Shown: one piece after another, positions 40,992-49,907 of the stretch
Layout: every line of letters starts with the position of its first letter
Numbering within the stretch: the first letter of the stretch is position 1
Assembly: GCF_004801315.1 (NCBI RefSeq)
Contig: NZ_SSNW01000017.1
Coordinates: 6,175 to 70,174 of the forward strand
DNA from: Deinococcus sp. Arct2-2
Lineage (GTDB): Bacteria > Deinococcota > Deinococci > Deinococcales > Deinococcaceae
Direction of reading: 5' to 3'
Length of the DNA: 64,000 nt
The notes under the pieces: model-generated
What the model was told of the DNA's origin: nothing
Database searches by the model: none
Seen by the model: only the letters and a program-made list of their open reading frames with translations
Position numbers and translations under genes: made by a program

Positions 40992-41536
40992 CTGGCCCTA
41001 CTCCTTCTGCCCCTAGCGCATCTGCCCTGATCGGCGCGGCGTTGCTGGCGGCGGGGCGACCCGTGACGGTGGCAGAACTGGCCCACTTGCTGGCCCTGTC
41101 GCCCGAAACAGCAGTGCAGGCCATGACGGCCTTTACACAGGCTTTGGCCGACGCCGACGCCGGATTTACCGTAGAAGCAGTGGCGGGCGGCTACCGCCTA
41201 GTCGTGTTGCCTGCCCTCGCCGCGCACCTTGCGCCCCTCTTGTCGCCGCCCCCTCTGCCCGCGCTGAGTGCTGCCGCGCTGGAGGTGCTGGCGATCATCG
41301 CCTACCGCCAACCGGTCACGCGCGCCGAAATAGAGGCTATGCGCGGCGCAAGTGCCGGAACGGTGGTCACGCTGCAAGAGCGCGAGTTGGTGAAGGTGTT
41401 GGGCCGTAGCGACACGGTTGGCGGCCCGCTGCTCTACGGCACCACCGATAAGTTTTTGCTGGAATTCGGCCTGTCTAGTGTCAAAGATTTGCCTGAACTG
41501 GAAGGCGCGGACTTCTCGCATTTGCTGCGCGGCTGA
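40988..41536 (+). CDS. scpB: Segregation and condensation protein B
   Basis: A 182-residue ScpB with two winged-helix domains. The hallmark LSAAALEVLAIIAYRQPVTRAEIEAMRG is present near residue 95, followed by LLYGTTDKFLLEFGL. ScpB is a kleisin-associated subunit of the SMC-ScpA condensin that compacts and separates chromosomes. It overlaps tsaC by 4 bp. scpA is not in this window. Confidence 0.94.
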   Translation: MTGPTPSAPSASALIGAALLAAGRPVTVAELAHLLALSPETAVQAMTAFTQALADADAGFTVEAVAGGYRLVVLPALAAHLAPLLSPPPLPALSAAALEVLAIIAYRQPVTRAEIEAMRGASAGTVVTLQERELVKVLGRSDTVGGPLLYGTTDKFLLEFGLSSVKDLPELEGADFSHLLRG

Positions 41537-41789
41537 AGTTGCCTGTTCATGAGACTGCTCTGGCTGTCCTCTAGGCAGACTGGAGAAGGAGGGCCATTGG
41601 AATCTGGCGTTCTGGACGCATTCGCTCCCAGCATGTGCTCGCTGCCTGAACCGCCACCCGATCTTGTTCGGCCCATTTATGCTTCTATATGTCTGTTTCA
41701 GGTGAGAGAAGATGTGAAAGTCTGCCTGCGGCTTCACCTTCAAGTCTTTGCAACCAAACCGACGCACCCAAACTTATGAACCCGAACCC
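41537..41789. other. Intergenic stretch between scpB and the DUF4388 gene
   Basis: Short open frames here lack ribosome sites and recognisable sequence. It probably carries the promoter of the next gene. Confidence 0.4.
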
Positions 41790-42551
41790 ATGAGCAAATC
41801 TACGTCTAGCCTCGAAACTTTCGATTTTCTGGAACTCCTGTATATGCTCTCTGGCAGCGGGAAAACCGGAGCTTTGTCTGTTCAACGTCCAGACGGTTTG
41901 TTTCAGTGCTGGCTAGAAGGCGGGCGGGTGCGGCAACTGGAATTTGGGGCGCTACGGGGTGTGGACGCTGCCAGCAAATTGCTGCTTGATCCGCGTGGCC
42001 GCTTTCAATTCGATGATGGCCTGACGCACCCTGCGCCCCAAATGGATGCCAGCCTAGATGAAGTGGCGTTTGAGGCTTTGGACGTGCTGACCGAGCAAAA
42101 GCCGCTGTTTGATGGCCCCGCCCGCATCACGTCGCCGGAGCGTGTGGCCGCCATGCGCTGGACGCTGCAAGAACAGGATGTGCTGCGCCAGATCGAAAGT
42201 CAGCGCCCGCTCTCTGATCTGACCCGCGACTCCCACACCAGCCGGATGCTTGCCAAGCTAGTGAGAATGCGTTTGCTCTCGCCCCGAAAATCCCGTGTGG
42301 CCCGCCTGAACGTCACCGTGACGCGCACGGTACGCGGTGTGGTGGTCATCGACGATCTGATCTTAAGGCGCTGGAAGGAGGATCTTGTGCGGCCCCCGCA
42401 ACACATTGCCATCCGTGACGACGCCGGAAACGTATACACGCTGCCTGTTCGCAGTGGCCCCGATTTAGGCGCACAACTCCTGATTCCCACCGACCTACTG
42501 ATGCGTACTGGCCTGCGGGCAGGAGACAGCGTGCTGGTGCGCCCCGTCTGA
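41790..42551 (+). CDS. DUF4388 (PatA N-terminal-like) protein
   Basis: A 253-residue protein from the ATG at 41790. The first 110 residues follow DUF4388: LETFDFLELLYMLSGSGKTGALSV, then an EGGRVRQLEFGALRGVDAASKLL segment. The family occurs in regulatory proteins of gliding and pilus signalling and often in Deinococcus-Thermus. The middle part is helical (possibly winged-helix). The C-terminal 60 residues (IAIRDDAGNVYTLPVRSGPDLG) form a small beta-rich domain. Its closeness to pilC and a response regulator further along suggests a signalling role, which is inference. Confidence 0.75.
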   Translation: MSKSTSSLETFDFLELLYMLSGSGKTGALSVQRPDGLFQCWLEGGRVRQLEFGALRGVDAASKLLLDPRGRFQFDDGLTHPAPQMDASLDEVAFEALDVLTEQKPLFDGPARITSPERVAAMRWTLQEQDVLRQIESQRPLSDLTRDSHTSRMLAKLVRMRLLSPRKSRVARLNVTVTRTVRGVVVIDDLILRRWKEDLVRPPQHIAIRDDAGNVYTLPVRSGPDLGAQLLIPTDLLMRTGLRAGDSVLVRPV

Positions 42552-42646
42552 TTCCGGCCTCTTGGTTCCTGCCCGGCTGAGCCACAGACACTAATCCAAG
42601 CCACCGATCGCCAAGTTCGGCAAGCATTGACCGTTGATGCTTCCGG

Positions 42647-42750
42647 GCGAACCCCCCAGTCTGCTTTGCAGCCAGCCCCCCTTGAGGGGAGCGCAACAGC
42701 TTTTATCCCACCTCTAAGGGGGGCGTTGCAAAGCAACGGGGGGGTTCACC
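42647..42750. repeat. Dispersed 104-bp palindromic repeat, copy 1
   Basis: It runs from GAACCCCCCAGTCTGCTTTG to GGGGGGTTCACC and matches the element at 49908-50011 over nearly its full length. The ends are inverted repeats (GGTGAACCCCCC), and internal C-rich/G-rich segments could fold into a long stem. It lies between convergent genes. It resembles the small non-coding repeats of Deinococcus genomes or a MITE. Confidence 0.8.
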
Positions 42751-42809
42751 TTGTAACTTCACGTCCCTCAAGTGTTACCCAACTCAGCAGAAGTCAATAA
42801 GCCTGAACC

Positions 42810-43685
42810 TTACCCAACCGTGTGCTGAGCCACCGGATAGCTGCCGATAATCCGGGCATAACTGGCCTTCCGCAGCACCCCGGCCAACGCCTGCGCCACC
42901 TTGGGGTCACGGGCGTCGCCCTCGATGTCTATGTACATCAGGTAACTCCACGCCCGGTCTCGGCGCGGGCGCGACTCGATGCGCGAGAGGTTCAGGCCGC
43001 GCAACTCGTTCAAGGTTTCCACCAAAAAACCGGGCGTGTGGCGCACCGCAAAAATCAGGCTGGTCTTGTGCGGCGCGTCCGAGATTTGGCCCTCATGCCG
43101 CGACAAAATCATGAACCGGGTCAGGTTGAAGGGTTCATCCTCGATTTCGCTTGCCAAGATATTCAGGCCGTACAGCTCGGCGGCGCGGGCCGAGGCAATG
43201 ACGGCTTCATCGCGTGCGCCCCGTGCAGCGAGGTCTTTGGCACTGCCCGCCGTATCGTGCGCGGCCACCGGCTGAAAGTTGTATTTGCGAATCAGGCCCG
43301 TGCATTGATCGAGCGCGGGCTGCTGCGACGACACGCGCCGCACGTCCTCTAGGGCCACCCCCGGCAGCGCCATCAGGCAGTGGCTCACGCGCACCACCAC
43401 TTCCCCGATCACATGCAGTTCGGTGTCCGAGAGCAGGTCTATGGCCTGATGAATGGCCCCCATCAGGCTGTTTTCCACAGGCAGCACGCCGTAGTCGGCC
43501 TCGCCCGATTCCACGGCGCGGGCCACCTCATGAAAAGTGGGATAGCCGCGAGTGTGCGCCGTATGGGGGACGGCATTCAGCGCCGCGATTTCGCCGTATG
43601 CGCCGGGGTTGCCCTGAAACGCCACCGTGACGCCCTGCGGTGCCGCCGTGTCCTCAGAAGTGTGACCGATCTCGCCGTGACTCAT
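42810..43685 (-). CDS. pheA: Prephenate dehydratase
   Basis: A 291-residue enzyme from the ATG at 43685. The catalytic domain begins [18 protein letters not shown]. It contains [21 protein letters not shown], the [11 protein letters not shown] segment and the catalytic NLTRFMIL (Thr-Arg-Phe). From about residue 195 a C-terminal ACT domain ([22 protein letters not shown], then [11 protein letters not shown]) should bind phenylalanine for feedback control. The reaction is prephenate to phenylpyruvate, the committed step to phenylalanine. It stands alone. Confidence 0.94.
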   Translation of the reverse strand: MSHGEIGHTSEDTAAPQGVTVAFQGNPGAYGEIAALNAVPHTAHTRGYPTFHEVARAVESGEADYGVLPVENSLMGAIHQAIDLLSDTELHVIGEVVVRVSHCLMALPGVALEDVRRVSSQQPALDQCTGLIRKYNFQPVAAHDTAGSAKDLAARGARDEAVIASARAAELYGLNILASEIEDEPFNLTRFMILSRHEGQISDAPHKTSLIFAVRHTPGFLVETLNELRGLNLSRIESRPRRDRAWSYLMYIDIEGDARDPKVAQALAGVLRKASYARIIGSYPVAQHTVG

Positions 43686-43989
43686 GGCAGCGAGGCTAGC
43701 GCACAGGCTGCCCCCGTGCCGAAAGTGGTCTGGAATTGGGCTAGGGCGGTGGTGAGAAGTGGGCTGAGAAAGGGAGGAACAAGGTGGGCAGAAAAATACG
43801 TCCAATCTCAGTTTTCGCCTCTGCATACACCATTAAAAAATTACGGGTCTGGAGGGCTGGCCCTCGCCGCTCGCGCTCACGACTTGGCGTCACTGACCCT
43901 CTTGCCTACGTCTGCTCTCCATTCTCCATTCCCCTGCAATTCTTCATCCGGTACACAATCCATTCCGCCTCCGGTCTACACTTTCGGGC
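43686..43989. other. Intergenic stretch between pheA and the amidase gene
   Basis: It must contain two divergent promoters. The short frames across it are shadows. No repeat or hairpin stands out. Confidence 0.4.
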
Positions 43990-45450
43990 GTGCCCACCTC
44001 ACTTCTGCCTGACCCGATCCTAGATCTCGACGTGTGTGCGTTGGCGGCGGCCACACGCCGTGGCGACCTGACTGCCAGCGAGGTGACGCGGGCGTACCTG
44101 TCGCGCCTGAACGCCCACAATCCGCGCCTACACGCGGTCATTACCGTGAATCCGCAGGCCGAAGCCGACGCCGCGCGTCTGGATACTCTGCCCGACACCA
44201 AGCGTGGCCCGCTGCACGGCGTTCCGCTACTGATCAAGGACAACATAGACGTCGCGGGCCTGCCGACTACCGCCGGAAGCCTGCTGATGCTGGCGCACGT
44301 TCCGGCCACTGACGCGCCGCTGGTGGCCCGGTTGCGGGCGGCGGGCGCGGTGCTGTTGGGCAAAGCCAACCTGACCGAATGGGCCAATTTTATGACGCTG
44401 GGGATGCCCAACGGCTTTAGCGGCGCAGGCGGCCAAACGGTGAATCCTTGGAACGTGCTGCTCGGCGGCGGCGTGCGCGATACGGGCGGAAGCTCCAGCG
44501 GCAGCGGCGTAGCAGTAGCGGCCCGGCTGTGTGCAGCGGCCATCGGCACCGAAACTAGCGGCAGCATCGTCAGTCCGGCGCACCAGAGCGGCGTAGTAGG
44601 CGTCAAACCGACGGTGGGGCTCGTGCCGCGTACAGGCGTGGTGCCCATCAGTTCCAGTCAGGATACGGCTGGCCCGCTGACCCGCTCGGTGCGCGACGCG
44701 GCCCTGCTGCTGTCGGTGATGGCTGGCCCCGACGAACAAGACGCGGCCAGCCGCCGCCTGCCTGTGCCTGATCTGATTCTGGCCCCCAACGCTTTAGAAG
44801 GCGCACACATCGGCATTATTCGGGATGAACCCCACTTGACCCCGGAGGAAACGGCGGCCTTAGCAGTGGCCGAAACCCACCTGAAGGCAGCGGGCGCTAC
44901 CCTGCACGACCTCACTTTCCCCACCCGCGCCGAGTTGTCGGGCTGGCAACTGGAAGTGCTGGAATACGAGTTTAAGGCAACCCTGAATGCCTACCTCGGC
45001 GGCGTGCAGCATGGCCCGCGCTCTATGGCTGATCTTCTGGATCAAATCGACGAAGACCCGGCCCGCCTCGCCCCCTACGGTCAAACGCTGCTGCATGCGG
45101 CGCAGGGCACACGCGGCGACCTCAGCGAACGCAGCTACGCCTACGCCCGTGAGCGTGACCTCGACCTGAGTGCCAGACGCGGCCTAGACGCCCTGTACGC
45201 CGAGGGTCTGGACGCTATCGTGTTTCCCGGCATTCACGGGTACGGCATCGTCGCAAAGGCCGGATATCCCAGCCTCGCCCTGCCCATTCCTCTGCCCGAC
45301 GCGCCCCCCTGCGGCATCCTGCTGACCAGCCCTGCCGGAAGCGACGCCCGCCTGATGGCCCTCGCTGCCCACCTGAATACAGCCCTCGGCGGCTTGCAAT
45401 TTCCGCTCGATCCCGCTCTCCCTGCTGCGCCACCCCAGCCCCCCGCTTGA
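43990..45450 (+). CDS. Amidase (amidase-signature family)
   Basis: A 486-residue amidase starting at GTG 43990. The Ser-cisSer-Lys triad is visible: Lys in [12 protein letters not shown] (about residue 83), cis-Ser in [15 protein letters not shown] (about 165) and the nucleophile in [13 protein letters not shown] (about 190). The C-terminal part ends in a long proline-rich tail. The family hydrolyses amides and also includes GatA. The lack of gatC/gatB neighbours and the insert before the Ser loop ([10 protein letters not shown]) favour a general amidase over GatA. Substrate unknown. Confidence 0.85.
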   Translation: MPTSLLPDPILDLDVCALAAATRRGDLTASEVTRAYLSRLNAHNPRLHAVITVNPQAEADAARLDTLPDTKRGPLHGVPLLIKDNIDVAGLPTTAGSLLMLAHVPATDAPLVARLRAAGAVLLGKANLTEWANFMTLGMPNGFSGAGGQTVNPWNVLLGGGVRDTGGSSSGSGVAVAARLCAAAIGTETSGSIVSPAHQSGVVGVKPTVGLVPRTGVVPISSSQDTAGPLTRSVRDAALLLSVMAGPDEQDAASRRLPVPDLILAPNALEGAHIGIIRDEPHLTPEETAALAVAETHLKAAGATLHDLTFPTRAELSGWQLEVLEYEFKATLNAYLGGVQHGPRSMADLLDQIDEDPARLAPYGQTLLHAAQGTRGDLSERSYAYARERDLDLSARRGLDALYAEGLDAIVFPGIHGYGIVAKAGYPSLALPIPLPDAPPCGILLTSPAGSDARLMALAAHLNTALGGLQFPLDPALPAAPPQPPA

Positions 45451-45516
45451 CGTTTTGCCCCGCAGTCCCTACCATGTGGGGCCGGATGATCCTGAGAAGG
45501 GGAGTCCAGTCGGGTG

Positions 45517-45591
45517 GGGCGGTTAGCTCAGCGGTAGAGCTTTCGCTTTACACGCGACGGGTCGGGGGTTCGAATCCCTCACCGCCCACCA
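45517..45591 (+). tRNA. tRNA-Val (anticodon UAC)
   Basis: A cloverleaf can be drawn. The acceptor stem is GGGCGGT with ACCGCCC, and the D arm is GCTCAGCGGTAGAGC. The anticodon loop is TTTACAC with anticodon TAC, and the T arm is GGGGGTTCGAATCCC. CCA is encoded at 45589-45591. The TAC anticodon reads GTA and related valine codons. Confidence 0.95.
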
Positions 45592-45595
45592 CCAA

Positions 45596-45622
45596 ACCTC
45601 GCTTCTGGCGGGGTTTTTTCGT
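45596..45622 (+). terminator. Terminator after tRNA-Val
   Basis: A short stem (CCTCGC with GCGGGG, allowing a G-U pair) is followed by TTTTTT, directly after the tRNA. Confidence 0.7.
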
Positions 45623-45806
45623 TTGCCATAAAGGGTTGGAAGCGTGCCGTGCGGAACGCGAAGCCGCGCTGTTTGCACGCCAACATGCGCCCTACACAAT
45701 AAGACTCAACAAACGGGCCGCATTTGATCGACCCTCGTTCAAAAAACCCTGTCGCCCGAGGTTCCGTTCAAACCGAACCACAACTTGCACTTTTTTCTAA
45801 AAATAC

Positions 45807-45823
45807 GTTTAGAATATCTAAAC
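45807..45823. promoter_or_regulatory. Palindrome at the promoter of a small gene
   Basis: GTTTAGAATATCTAAAC has 7-bp perfect arms and ends 2 bp before the ATG at 45826. It contains TAGAAT, a -10-like element. An operator overlapping the promoter of the small gene is likely. Confidence 0.5.
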
Positions 45824-45825
45824 AA

Positions 45826-46029
45826 ATGACACATCTGAAGCTTGAGGAGTTGGTCTCTTACTTCGTGCTGGCGCAACCGGATAGCAGCAAGCCCTTAAGT
45901 GAAGTGGATTTCGTCAGGCTTATTGAAGATATGGGCTTGGAAGCTGCCAATGAACACAGGCAGGCTATTGTGGAACAACTGCGTGAGGGACACAATATTC
46001 ACGTTGTTGTAGCTATCGTTGCTGCCTGA
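45826..46029 (+). CDS. Small hypothetical protein (67 aa)
   Basis: A 67-residue helical protein (LKLEELVSYFVLAQPDSSKPLSEVDF..., ending HNIHVVVAIVAA) with no known domain. The ATG at 45826 follows a palindrome containing a -10-like element by only 2 bp, which suggests a leaderless or tightly controlled transcript. A clear terminator hairpin follows at 46046-46067. It is a monocistronic unit between the tRNA and a leftward small gene. Confidence 0.6.
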   Translation: MTHLKLEELVSYFVLAQPDSSKPLSEVDFVRLIEDMGLEAANEHRQAIVEQLREGHNIHVVVAIVAA

Positions 46030-46045
46030 GCTTGTGCCTAATTCC

Positions 46046-46067
46046 AGCCGCCCTACAATGGGCGGCT
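46046..46067 (+). terminator. Rho-independent terminator
   Basis: The stem AGCCGCCC with GGGCGGCT and a 6-nt loop is followed by TTCGTTT, 17 bp after the small gene stop. Confidence 0.75.
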
Positions 46068-46103
46068 TTCGTTTGAGTCAACTTCGCGTTGATGCTTGGT
46101 AAT

Positions 46104-46376
46104 TCAGCGGCCTAGTACGAAGCCCATGACCACTAAGGTGCCGAAAAACAGTGCGGCGACACCTGAAAAGCGCACTTCCCAGCCCATCATCGGCTTGCGT
46201 TTTTCCTCGTCTTCTTCCAGCAAAAAGGCTGGGTTGGCGAGTGGCAAGGAAGCGCCGCCTGCCAATTCCGGCGGTGCGGTCAACGTTGGCCCGCTGGCGT
46301 CAGTGACCGTCTCTTGGACTTCATCCCAGTCTCTGAGGCGTACCGCGTGCCGTCCGAAGCCCTCTTGAAAGGTCAT
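46104..46376 (-). CDS. Hypothetical protein with C-terminal membrane helix
   Basis: A 90-residue protein. The first 60 residues are soluble, with an acidic/basic EEDEEKRK run. The last 25 (VRFSGVAALFFGTLVVMGFVLG) form one membrane helix, so it may be tail-anchored. No family is recognised. It converges on the small gene that ends at 46029. Confidence 0.6.
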   Translation of the reverse strand: MTFQEGFGRHAVRLRDWDEVQETVTDASGPTLTAPPELAGGASLPLANPAFLLEEDEEKRKPMMGWEVRFSGVAALFFGTLVVMGFVLGR

Positions 46377-46666
46377 GCCCTGACTTTACCGGGAGTCCTC
46401 TGACAGAGGCGTCACTCTATAAAATTTGTCAGCCTGAGCTGAGTTTTTGAGTGGGTTCTGCCGCCCGGCACGGTAAATAGGGTTGGAGCTGCAGCTTTGG
46501 TGGCCCCGGCCCTCAGGTTAAGGTTGGTTTACGCTGCCGGGGGCTCCTCCTTGCCTCAAGCTTGCGTTCATCTTTCAGGCGGTTGGCGTCAGGTCTGCGG
46601 CTCTAACTTAAGCCTCATGCGTTTGTTCGGAGTCCAGAGCAAGTCTCAGCCGCAGAAAGGGCCGCC
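46377..46666. other. Intergenic stretch, no feature seen
   Basis: Divergent promoters for the two flanking small genes must lie here. No repeat, RNA or strong hairpin is evident. Confidence 0.4.
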
Positions 46667-46894
46667 ATGAAGGCCGTGGAGTGGCAACGGTGGCTTGCGT
46701 CGCTGCCCACCGATTTGGCTGGCTTACAAATGATCCGAACCGACCTGCAAAAGGAAATTGTGCAGGCCGAAACGCGGCTCCGAAGCGCTGTGAATCAGGG
46801 AAAAAACCGGGGCGAAGAGAGGGCCGCCCGCGTAGAATTGACAGAACTGAACAGCAAACTGATGCCCGTACAAACCCGCCTTACTGCGGCGTGA
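46667..46894 (+). CDS. Small hypothetical helical protein (75 aa)
   Basis: A 75-residue, strongly helical and charged protein (LQMIRTDLQKEIVQAETRLRSAV, then RVELTELNSKLMPVQTRL), probably a short coiled coil. A GGGCCGCC-type sequence rather than a good Shine-Dalgarno precedes the ATG. No family is recognised. Codon usage resembles its neighbours. Confidence 0.55.
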   Translation: MKAVEWQRWLASLPTDLAGLQMIRTDLQKEIVQAETRLRSAVNQGKNRGEERAARVELTELNSKLMPVQTRLTAA

Positions 46895-46913
46895 AGGATT
46901 GAAATGGACGAAC

Positions 46914-47168
46914 TCAGGTCGCGCTGACGCCCCACATGGTCGCGCTTCCGCCGTACCCAGTCACCACTTCCGGGGCGGCAAGTCCAGCAGCCTGCAACTC
47001 TGCGAGCGCCTGATCCACTTGGCCTTGTTCGAGCGACAAGAGGGCCGTCAATTCATCGGCGCTGTGCTGCTTATTGCCTTCCTGACGCAGAAAATCCAGA
47101 ATCTGCGTTGCGGCGGCGCTGAGGTTGGGTGCGGTTTCGCTTTGAGCAGTGTTGTCAGTGGAGGGCAT
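46914..47168 (-). CDS. Small winged-helix-like protein (84 aa)
   Basis: An 84-residue protein from the ATG at 47168; the upstream extension lacks support. The segment AAATQILDFLRQEGNKQHSADELTALLSLEQGQVDQALAELQAAGL has the helix spacing of a winged-helix DNA-binding domain of MarR or replication-protein type, and GYGGSATMWGV would form the wing. It may be a small regulator. It converges with the 75-residue gene. Confidence 0.6.
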   Translation of the reverse strand: MPSTDNTAQSETAPNLSAAATQILDFLRQEGNKQHSADELTALLSLEQGQVDQALAELQAAGLAAPEVVTGYGGSATMWGVSAT

Positions 47169-47495
47169 GCGGCAGTGTAAAAGAGGCGGGTGCGCTGTAA
47201 AAGTGGGGAGCGGGCTGCGGCCATTGGCCCTCGCTTCACGTCCTGCGGCGGCCCCAGCCACGCGGAGGCGTCGTCAGGCCGTTGCCCAGCTCGGCGGAGC
47301 TTCTTTGCAATAGTGCTTATCGTGTTCTACCGGTTTCACTCCACGCCCGACAAGCTCACTGACTACGCATTCATATCGTGTGGCTCGTCCTCTTTCCCCA
47401 AAATTCATGCCCTGCTACCGGAATCGGTATTAGACTGTGCCTATGTTCGCCCACTCCTTCTTCAGGTTGCCTGCCAGCCCGTGTGCTGGGGCCTG
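47169..47495. other. Intergenic stretch upstream of the response regulator
   Basis: The response-regulator frame stays open through this region, but the encoded extension has no receiver-like or other recognisable sequence. It is treated as non-coding. Confidence 0.45.
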
Positions 47496-47927
47496 ATGCG
47501 CCCTCTTCAAGTCTTGTTGGTCGATGACAACCCGGCGGCGCGTGGGCTGGCCGAGGAAGCGTTTTCGTTGTCTGGGCAGCCCTGCGAAGTCGTGATGATG
47601 GAAAGCGGCGACGACGCGCTGGCAGCACTGATGGACAAAAATGGGATTCGGCCCGACGTGGTGCTGCTGGATATCAATATGCCCGGTATGGACGGTTTCG
47701 CCGTGCTGGAAGCCATGAAAGCGCAGCCACATCTCCGCCCGATTCCAGTGGTGATGCTCAGCGGTTCCTCTGCGCCGCAAGACATCCGCAAGGCGTACAC
47801 GCTCCATGCCAACGCTTACCTAGTCAAATCGGTAGAGTTCCAAACCTTTCTGACCCAAATTGAAGACTTCGTGGTGTTCTGGACACAGGCCCGCCTGACC
47901 ACTCGGCCAAACGACTCGGAATATTAG
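47496..47927 (+). CDS. Single-domain response regulator (CheY/Rcp1-like)
   Basis: A 143-residue receiver domain starting MRPLQVLLVDDNPAARG. The acidic pocket (Asp10-Asp11), the phosphoacceptor Asp in VVLLDINMPGMDGF (about residue 59), Thr/Ser in VVMLSGSSAP (about 91) and the conserved Lys in AYLVKSVEF (about 112) are all present. No output domain follows. It resembles Rcp1-type partners of phytochrome or other hybrid kinases. No kinase gene is nearby. Confidence 0.9.
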   Translation: MRPLQVLLVDDNPAARGLAEEAFSLSGQPCEVVMMESGDDALAALMDKNGIRPDVVLLDINMPGMDGFAVLEAMKAQPHLRPIPVVMLSGSSAPQDIRKAYTLHANAYLVKSVEFQTFLTQIEDFVVFWTQARLTTRPNDSEY

Positions 47928-47951
47928 GGCGAGCCAGCACACGCGCAAGCC

Positions 47952-48629
47952 TCAAGCCGCATCAAATTCGCCCACCGTAATCACGCCGATCAATTGGCGC
48001 GATTTGTGCGGAACGGCGAACAGCGACACGCCTTCATCTACCAAGATATGAGGCTCTGGCACGCGGTCTCCCAACCAGAACGGCAGCCGCCAGCGCTTGG
48101 AAAAAGCCGACTGAATAAAGCCGCCGTGCGAAATGAAGCCGCCGATTTTCACCGATTCGTCGAAGTACACGAGGCGGCGCAGCGCGTCTTCGGTGGGCAC
48201 ATCGGCAAAGCGGGCCAGTTCCCACACCGCCCGCCCGGAGTAGCCGCAGTGACCTAAGATGGCCCCCACCAAAGCTTCCGGCATCAGCAGGCGGTCTGCG
48301 CCGTGGTCGGCCAACACCTCTAAGTGCGCCTGCATATCAGGCACGCTGGCGTGATACCAGCGGATAATTTCCTCGTAGCTGGGGTCTCCGGGTTGGGCTT
48401 CCGCCGTCAGCAAGTGGCTGATTTCGTGGGCCGCCTCGCTGCGGCGTTGGGGCGCAGAAGCATCGGCCCGCACGTACACCACCCGTTCTGGCGTCGCCAA
48501 ACTGTCGGGGCCGACCCGGTAGCGCATGCCCAATCTGCGGGCAAGTTCGGGCATCTCCGGGGTAAATTCCGCCTCGGCATGGCGGGCGACGTGATACAGG
48601 AACAGATCGTGCAGCACGTCATCCATCAT
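47952..48629 (-). CDS. ImmA/IrrE-type zinc metallopeptidase
   Basis: A 225-residue protein from the ATG at 48629, which overlaps the XRE gene stop. The zinc signature HEISH (HExxH) lies in RRSEAAHEISHLL, near residue 70. Downstream helices and a C-terminal beta-rich domain (HKSRQLIGVITVGEF) follow. ImmA/IrrE peptidases cleave a partner XRE repressor; in Deinococcus, PprI (IrrE) cleaves DdrO after radiation. The fusion order with an upstream XRE gene suggests a similar switch. It is shorter than PprI and lacks that protein's full C-terminal layout as far as I can see. Confidence 0.75.
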   Translation of the reverse strand: MMDDVLHDLFLYHVARHAEAEFTPEMPELARRLGMRYRVGPDSLATPERVVYVRADASAPQRRSEAAHEISHLLTAEAQPGDPSYEEIIRWYHASVPDMQAHLEVLADHGADRLLMPEALVGAILGHCGYSGRAVWELARFADVPTEDALRRLVYFDESVKIGGFISHGGFIQSAFSKRWRLPFWLGDRVPEPHILVDEGVSLFAVPHKSRQLIGVITVGEFDAA

Positions 48630-49204
48630 TCGGCCTCTGCCGCAGTTTCCGGTGGGTCGAACTCGTGGCGGTAGCGCAGAAACAGGGCCAGCCAGCCATC
48701 GGGCGTGGTGGGGCGGTGCTTGTGGTGCAGGCGGTGAAGGTAACGGGGCCAGCGCGGTTCGGCCAGCGCCGCGAATTCCGGTTGACCGCTGTACAGGCGC
48801 ACCGCTTCTTGGAGTGCTTCTGGCAAAGGCTCCGGCAGAGGCTTGGGCACCGAGCGGTAACCCCGCGCCGCCGCGCTGAACGCCTGTGCAGGTGCGGTGG
48901 CTACGGCTGTCGGCGTAAAGAGTCCGGTGCTGGCCTGCCACTGCTCCGGCGAATACCCCAGCACTGCCCGCACCGCTTCCCGCACTTCCAAAGACGCCCG
49001 CGAGAGGGCTGCCGTACCGCGTTCCAGCTTGTTCAAATAATCCGGCGTGATCTGCTGGCCATGCTTCTCCATCTGCGCCACGAATGCCGGACGGTTCAGC
49101 CCCAATTCCAAGCGCCGCCGCTGAATCAGTTGCCCATGTTGCGCGGCGCGGGGATCGGTTTCCCGTACAGCTTTGGCCGCAGGAGCCGCTTTAGCAGTCG
49201 TCAT
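48626..49204 (-). CDS. XRE-family regulator paired with ImmA-type peptidase
   Basis: A 192-residue protein from the ATG at 49204. An alanine-rich start precedes an XRE helix-turn-helix (about residues 25-85): LIQRRRLELGLNRPAFVAQMEKHGQQITPDYLNKLERG. The C-terminal part has a proline-rich PKPLPEPLPEAL linker and a helical domain that may hold the cleavage site. It overlaps the peptidase gene by 4 bp. An AT-rich region upstream (49205-49400) should hold its promoter. Confidence 0.8.
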   Translation of the reverse strand: MTTAKAAPAAKAVRETDPRAAQHGQLIQRRRLELGLNRPAFVAQMEKHGQQITPDYLNKLERGTAALSRASLEVREAVRAVLGYSPEQWQASTGLFTPTAVATAPAQAFSAAARGYRSVPKPLPEPLPEALQEAVRLYSGQPEFAALAEPRWPRYLHRLHHKHRPTTPDGWLALFLRYRHEFDPPETAAEAE

Positions 49205-49501
49205 CTGAAACCGCCCTGACACCGAATCTGTTCCCAGCCCAGTCTGGTGTATGCATATTTGAAGTGTAACATATTGCACCGGAAGTGAGTATGGGTCACG
49301 CCTAAATTAGGATTATACCTAGATTAAGATTGACAATTTGCACATATAGTCTTATTCTATTCATAGATCCGCCGCAAATTGAAGATCAGGCGCTTTCATC
49401 CGGCCAAACCTGCGGAAGCCGATTTTTCTCGCCTCTAACTTGGGAATAGATCAATAATAGATTTCGCTAAAGCTTCCACATTCACTAGAGGAGAGCCAGT
49501 C
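49205..49501. other. AT-rich divergent promoter region
   Basis: Lower GC than the surroundings, with several A/T tracts; no clear palindrome is identified. It serves the XRE/ImmA pair on the left and the coiled-coil protein gene on the right. Confidence 0.45.
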
Positions 49502-49840
49502 ATGACCGGAACAGACCTTGCCGCTGTACTGCCACTGATCGCCAAAAGCGGGGCAGCCACTGTCGTCATCGCCCTCTTGTTCGGCTTGTCGCACGTCATT
49601 CGGGAGTGGCGCGGCGGCAGTGTGTCGGAGCAAAAAGAACACGATACCCAGCAGCAGTTGGCCGAAACCGAAGCCCGCCTGAACGTGGCCGAGGCGCGTG
49701 TAGTGGCGCTGGCTCAGCAAAATCACGACTTGCGTTATCAGCGCGATTCTGCGCGGGTGCGACTAGAGTTTCTGGAACTGAAGCACGCCGAGCAGCCCCG
49801 CAGCGTGTGGGCGGCGGACGGGGATGTGAAGCGGGCGTAG
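49502..49840 (+). CDS. Membrane-anchored coiled-coil protein (112 aa)
   Basis: A 112-residue protein with AGAGGAG before the ATG at 49502. Residues 8-32 form one membrane helix (LPLIAKSGAATVVIALLFGLSHVI). Residues 45-95 form a coiled coil (QQQLAETEARLNVAEARVVALAQQNHDLRYQRD). The layout resembles small bitopic division or phage holin-like accessory proteins, but no family is recognised. Confidence 0.65.
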   Translation: MTGTDLAAVLPLIAKSGAATVVIALLFGLSHVIREWRGGSVSEQKEHDTQQQLAETEARLNVAEARVVALAQQNHDLRYQRDSARVRLEFLELKHAEQPRSVWAADGDVKRA

Positions 49841-49907
49841 AGCGTACTGGGCGACTGAGCATCCAAAAGTGGCCAAGCTCAGTCCTGTCTGAAGTTGACG
49901 ATTCCGG

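Noticed and set aside
43990..45450. Annotating the amidase as GatA
   Set aside because: No GatB or GatC gene is near and an insertion precedes the catalytic Ser loop; general amidase is safer.
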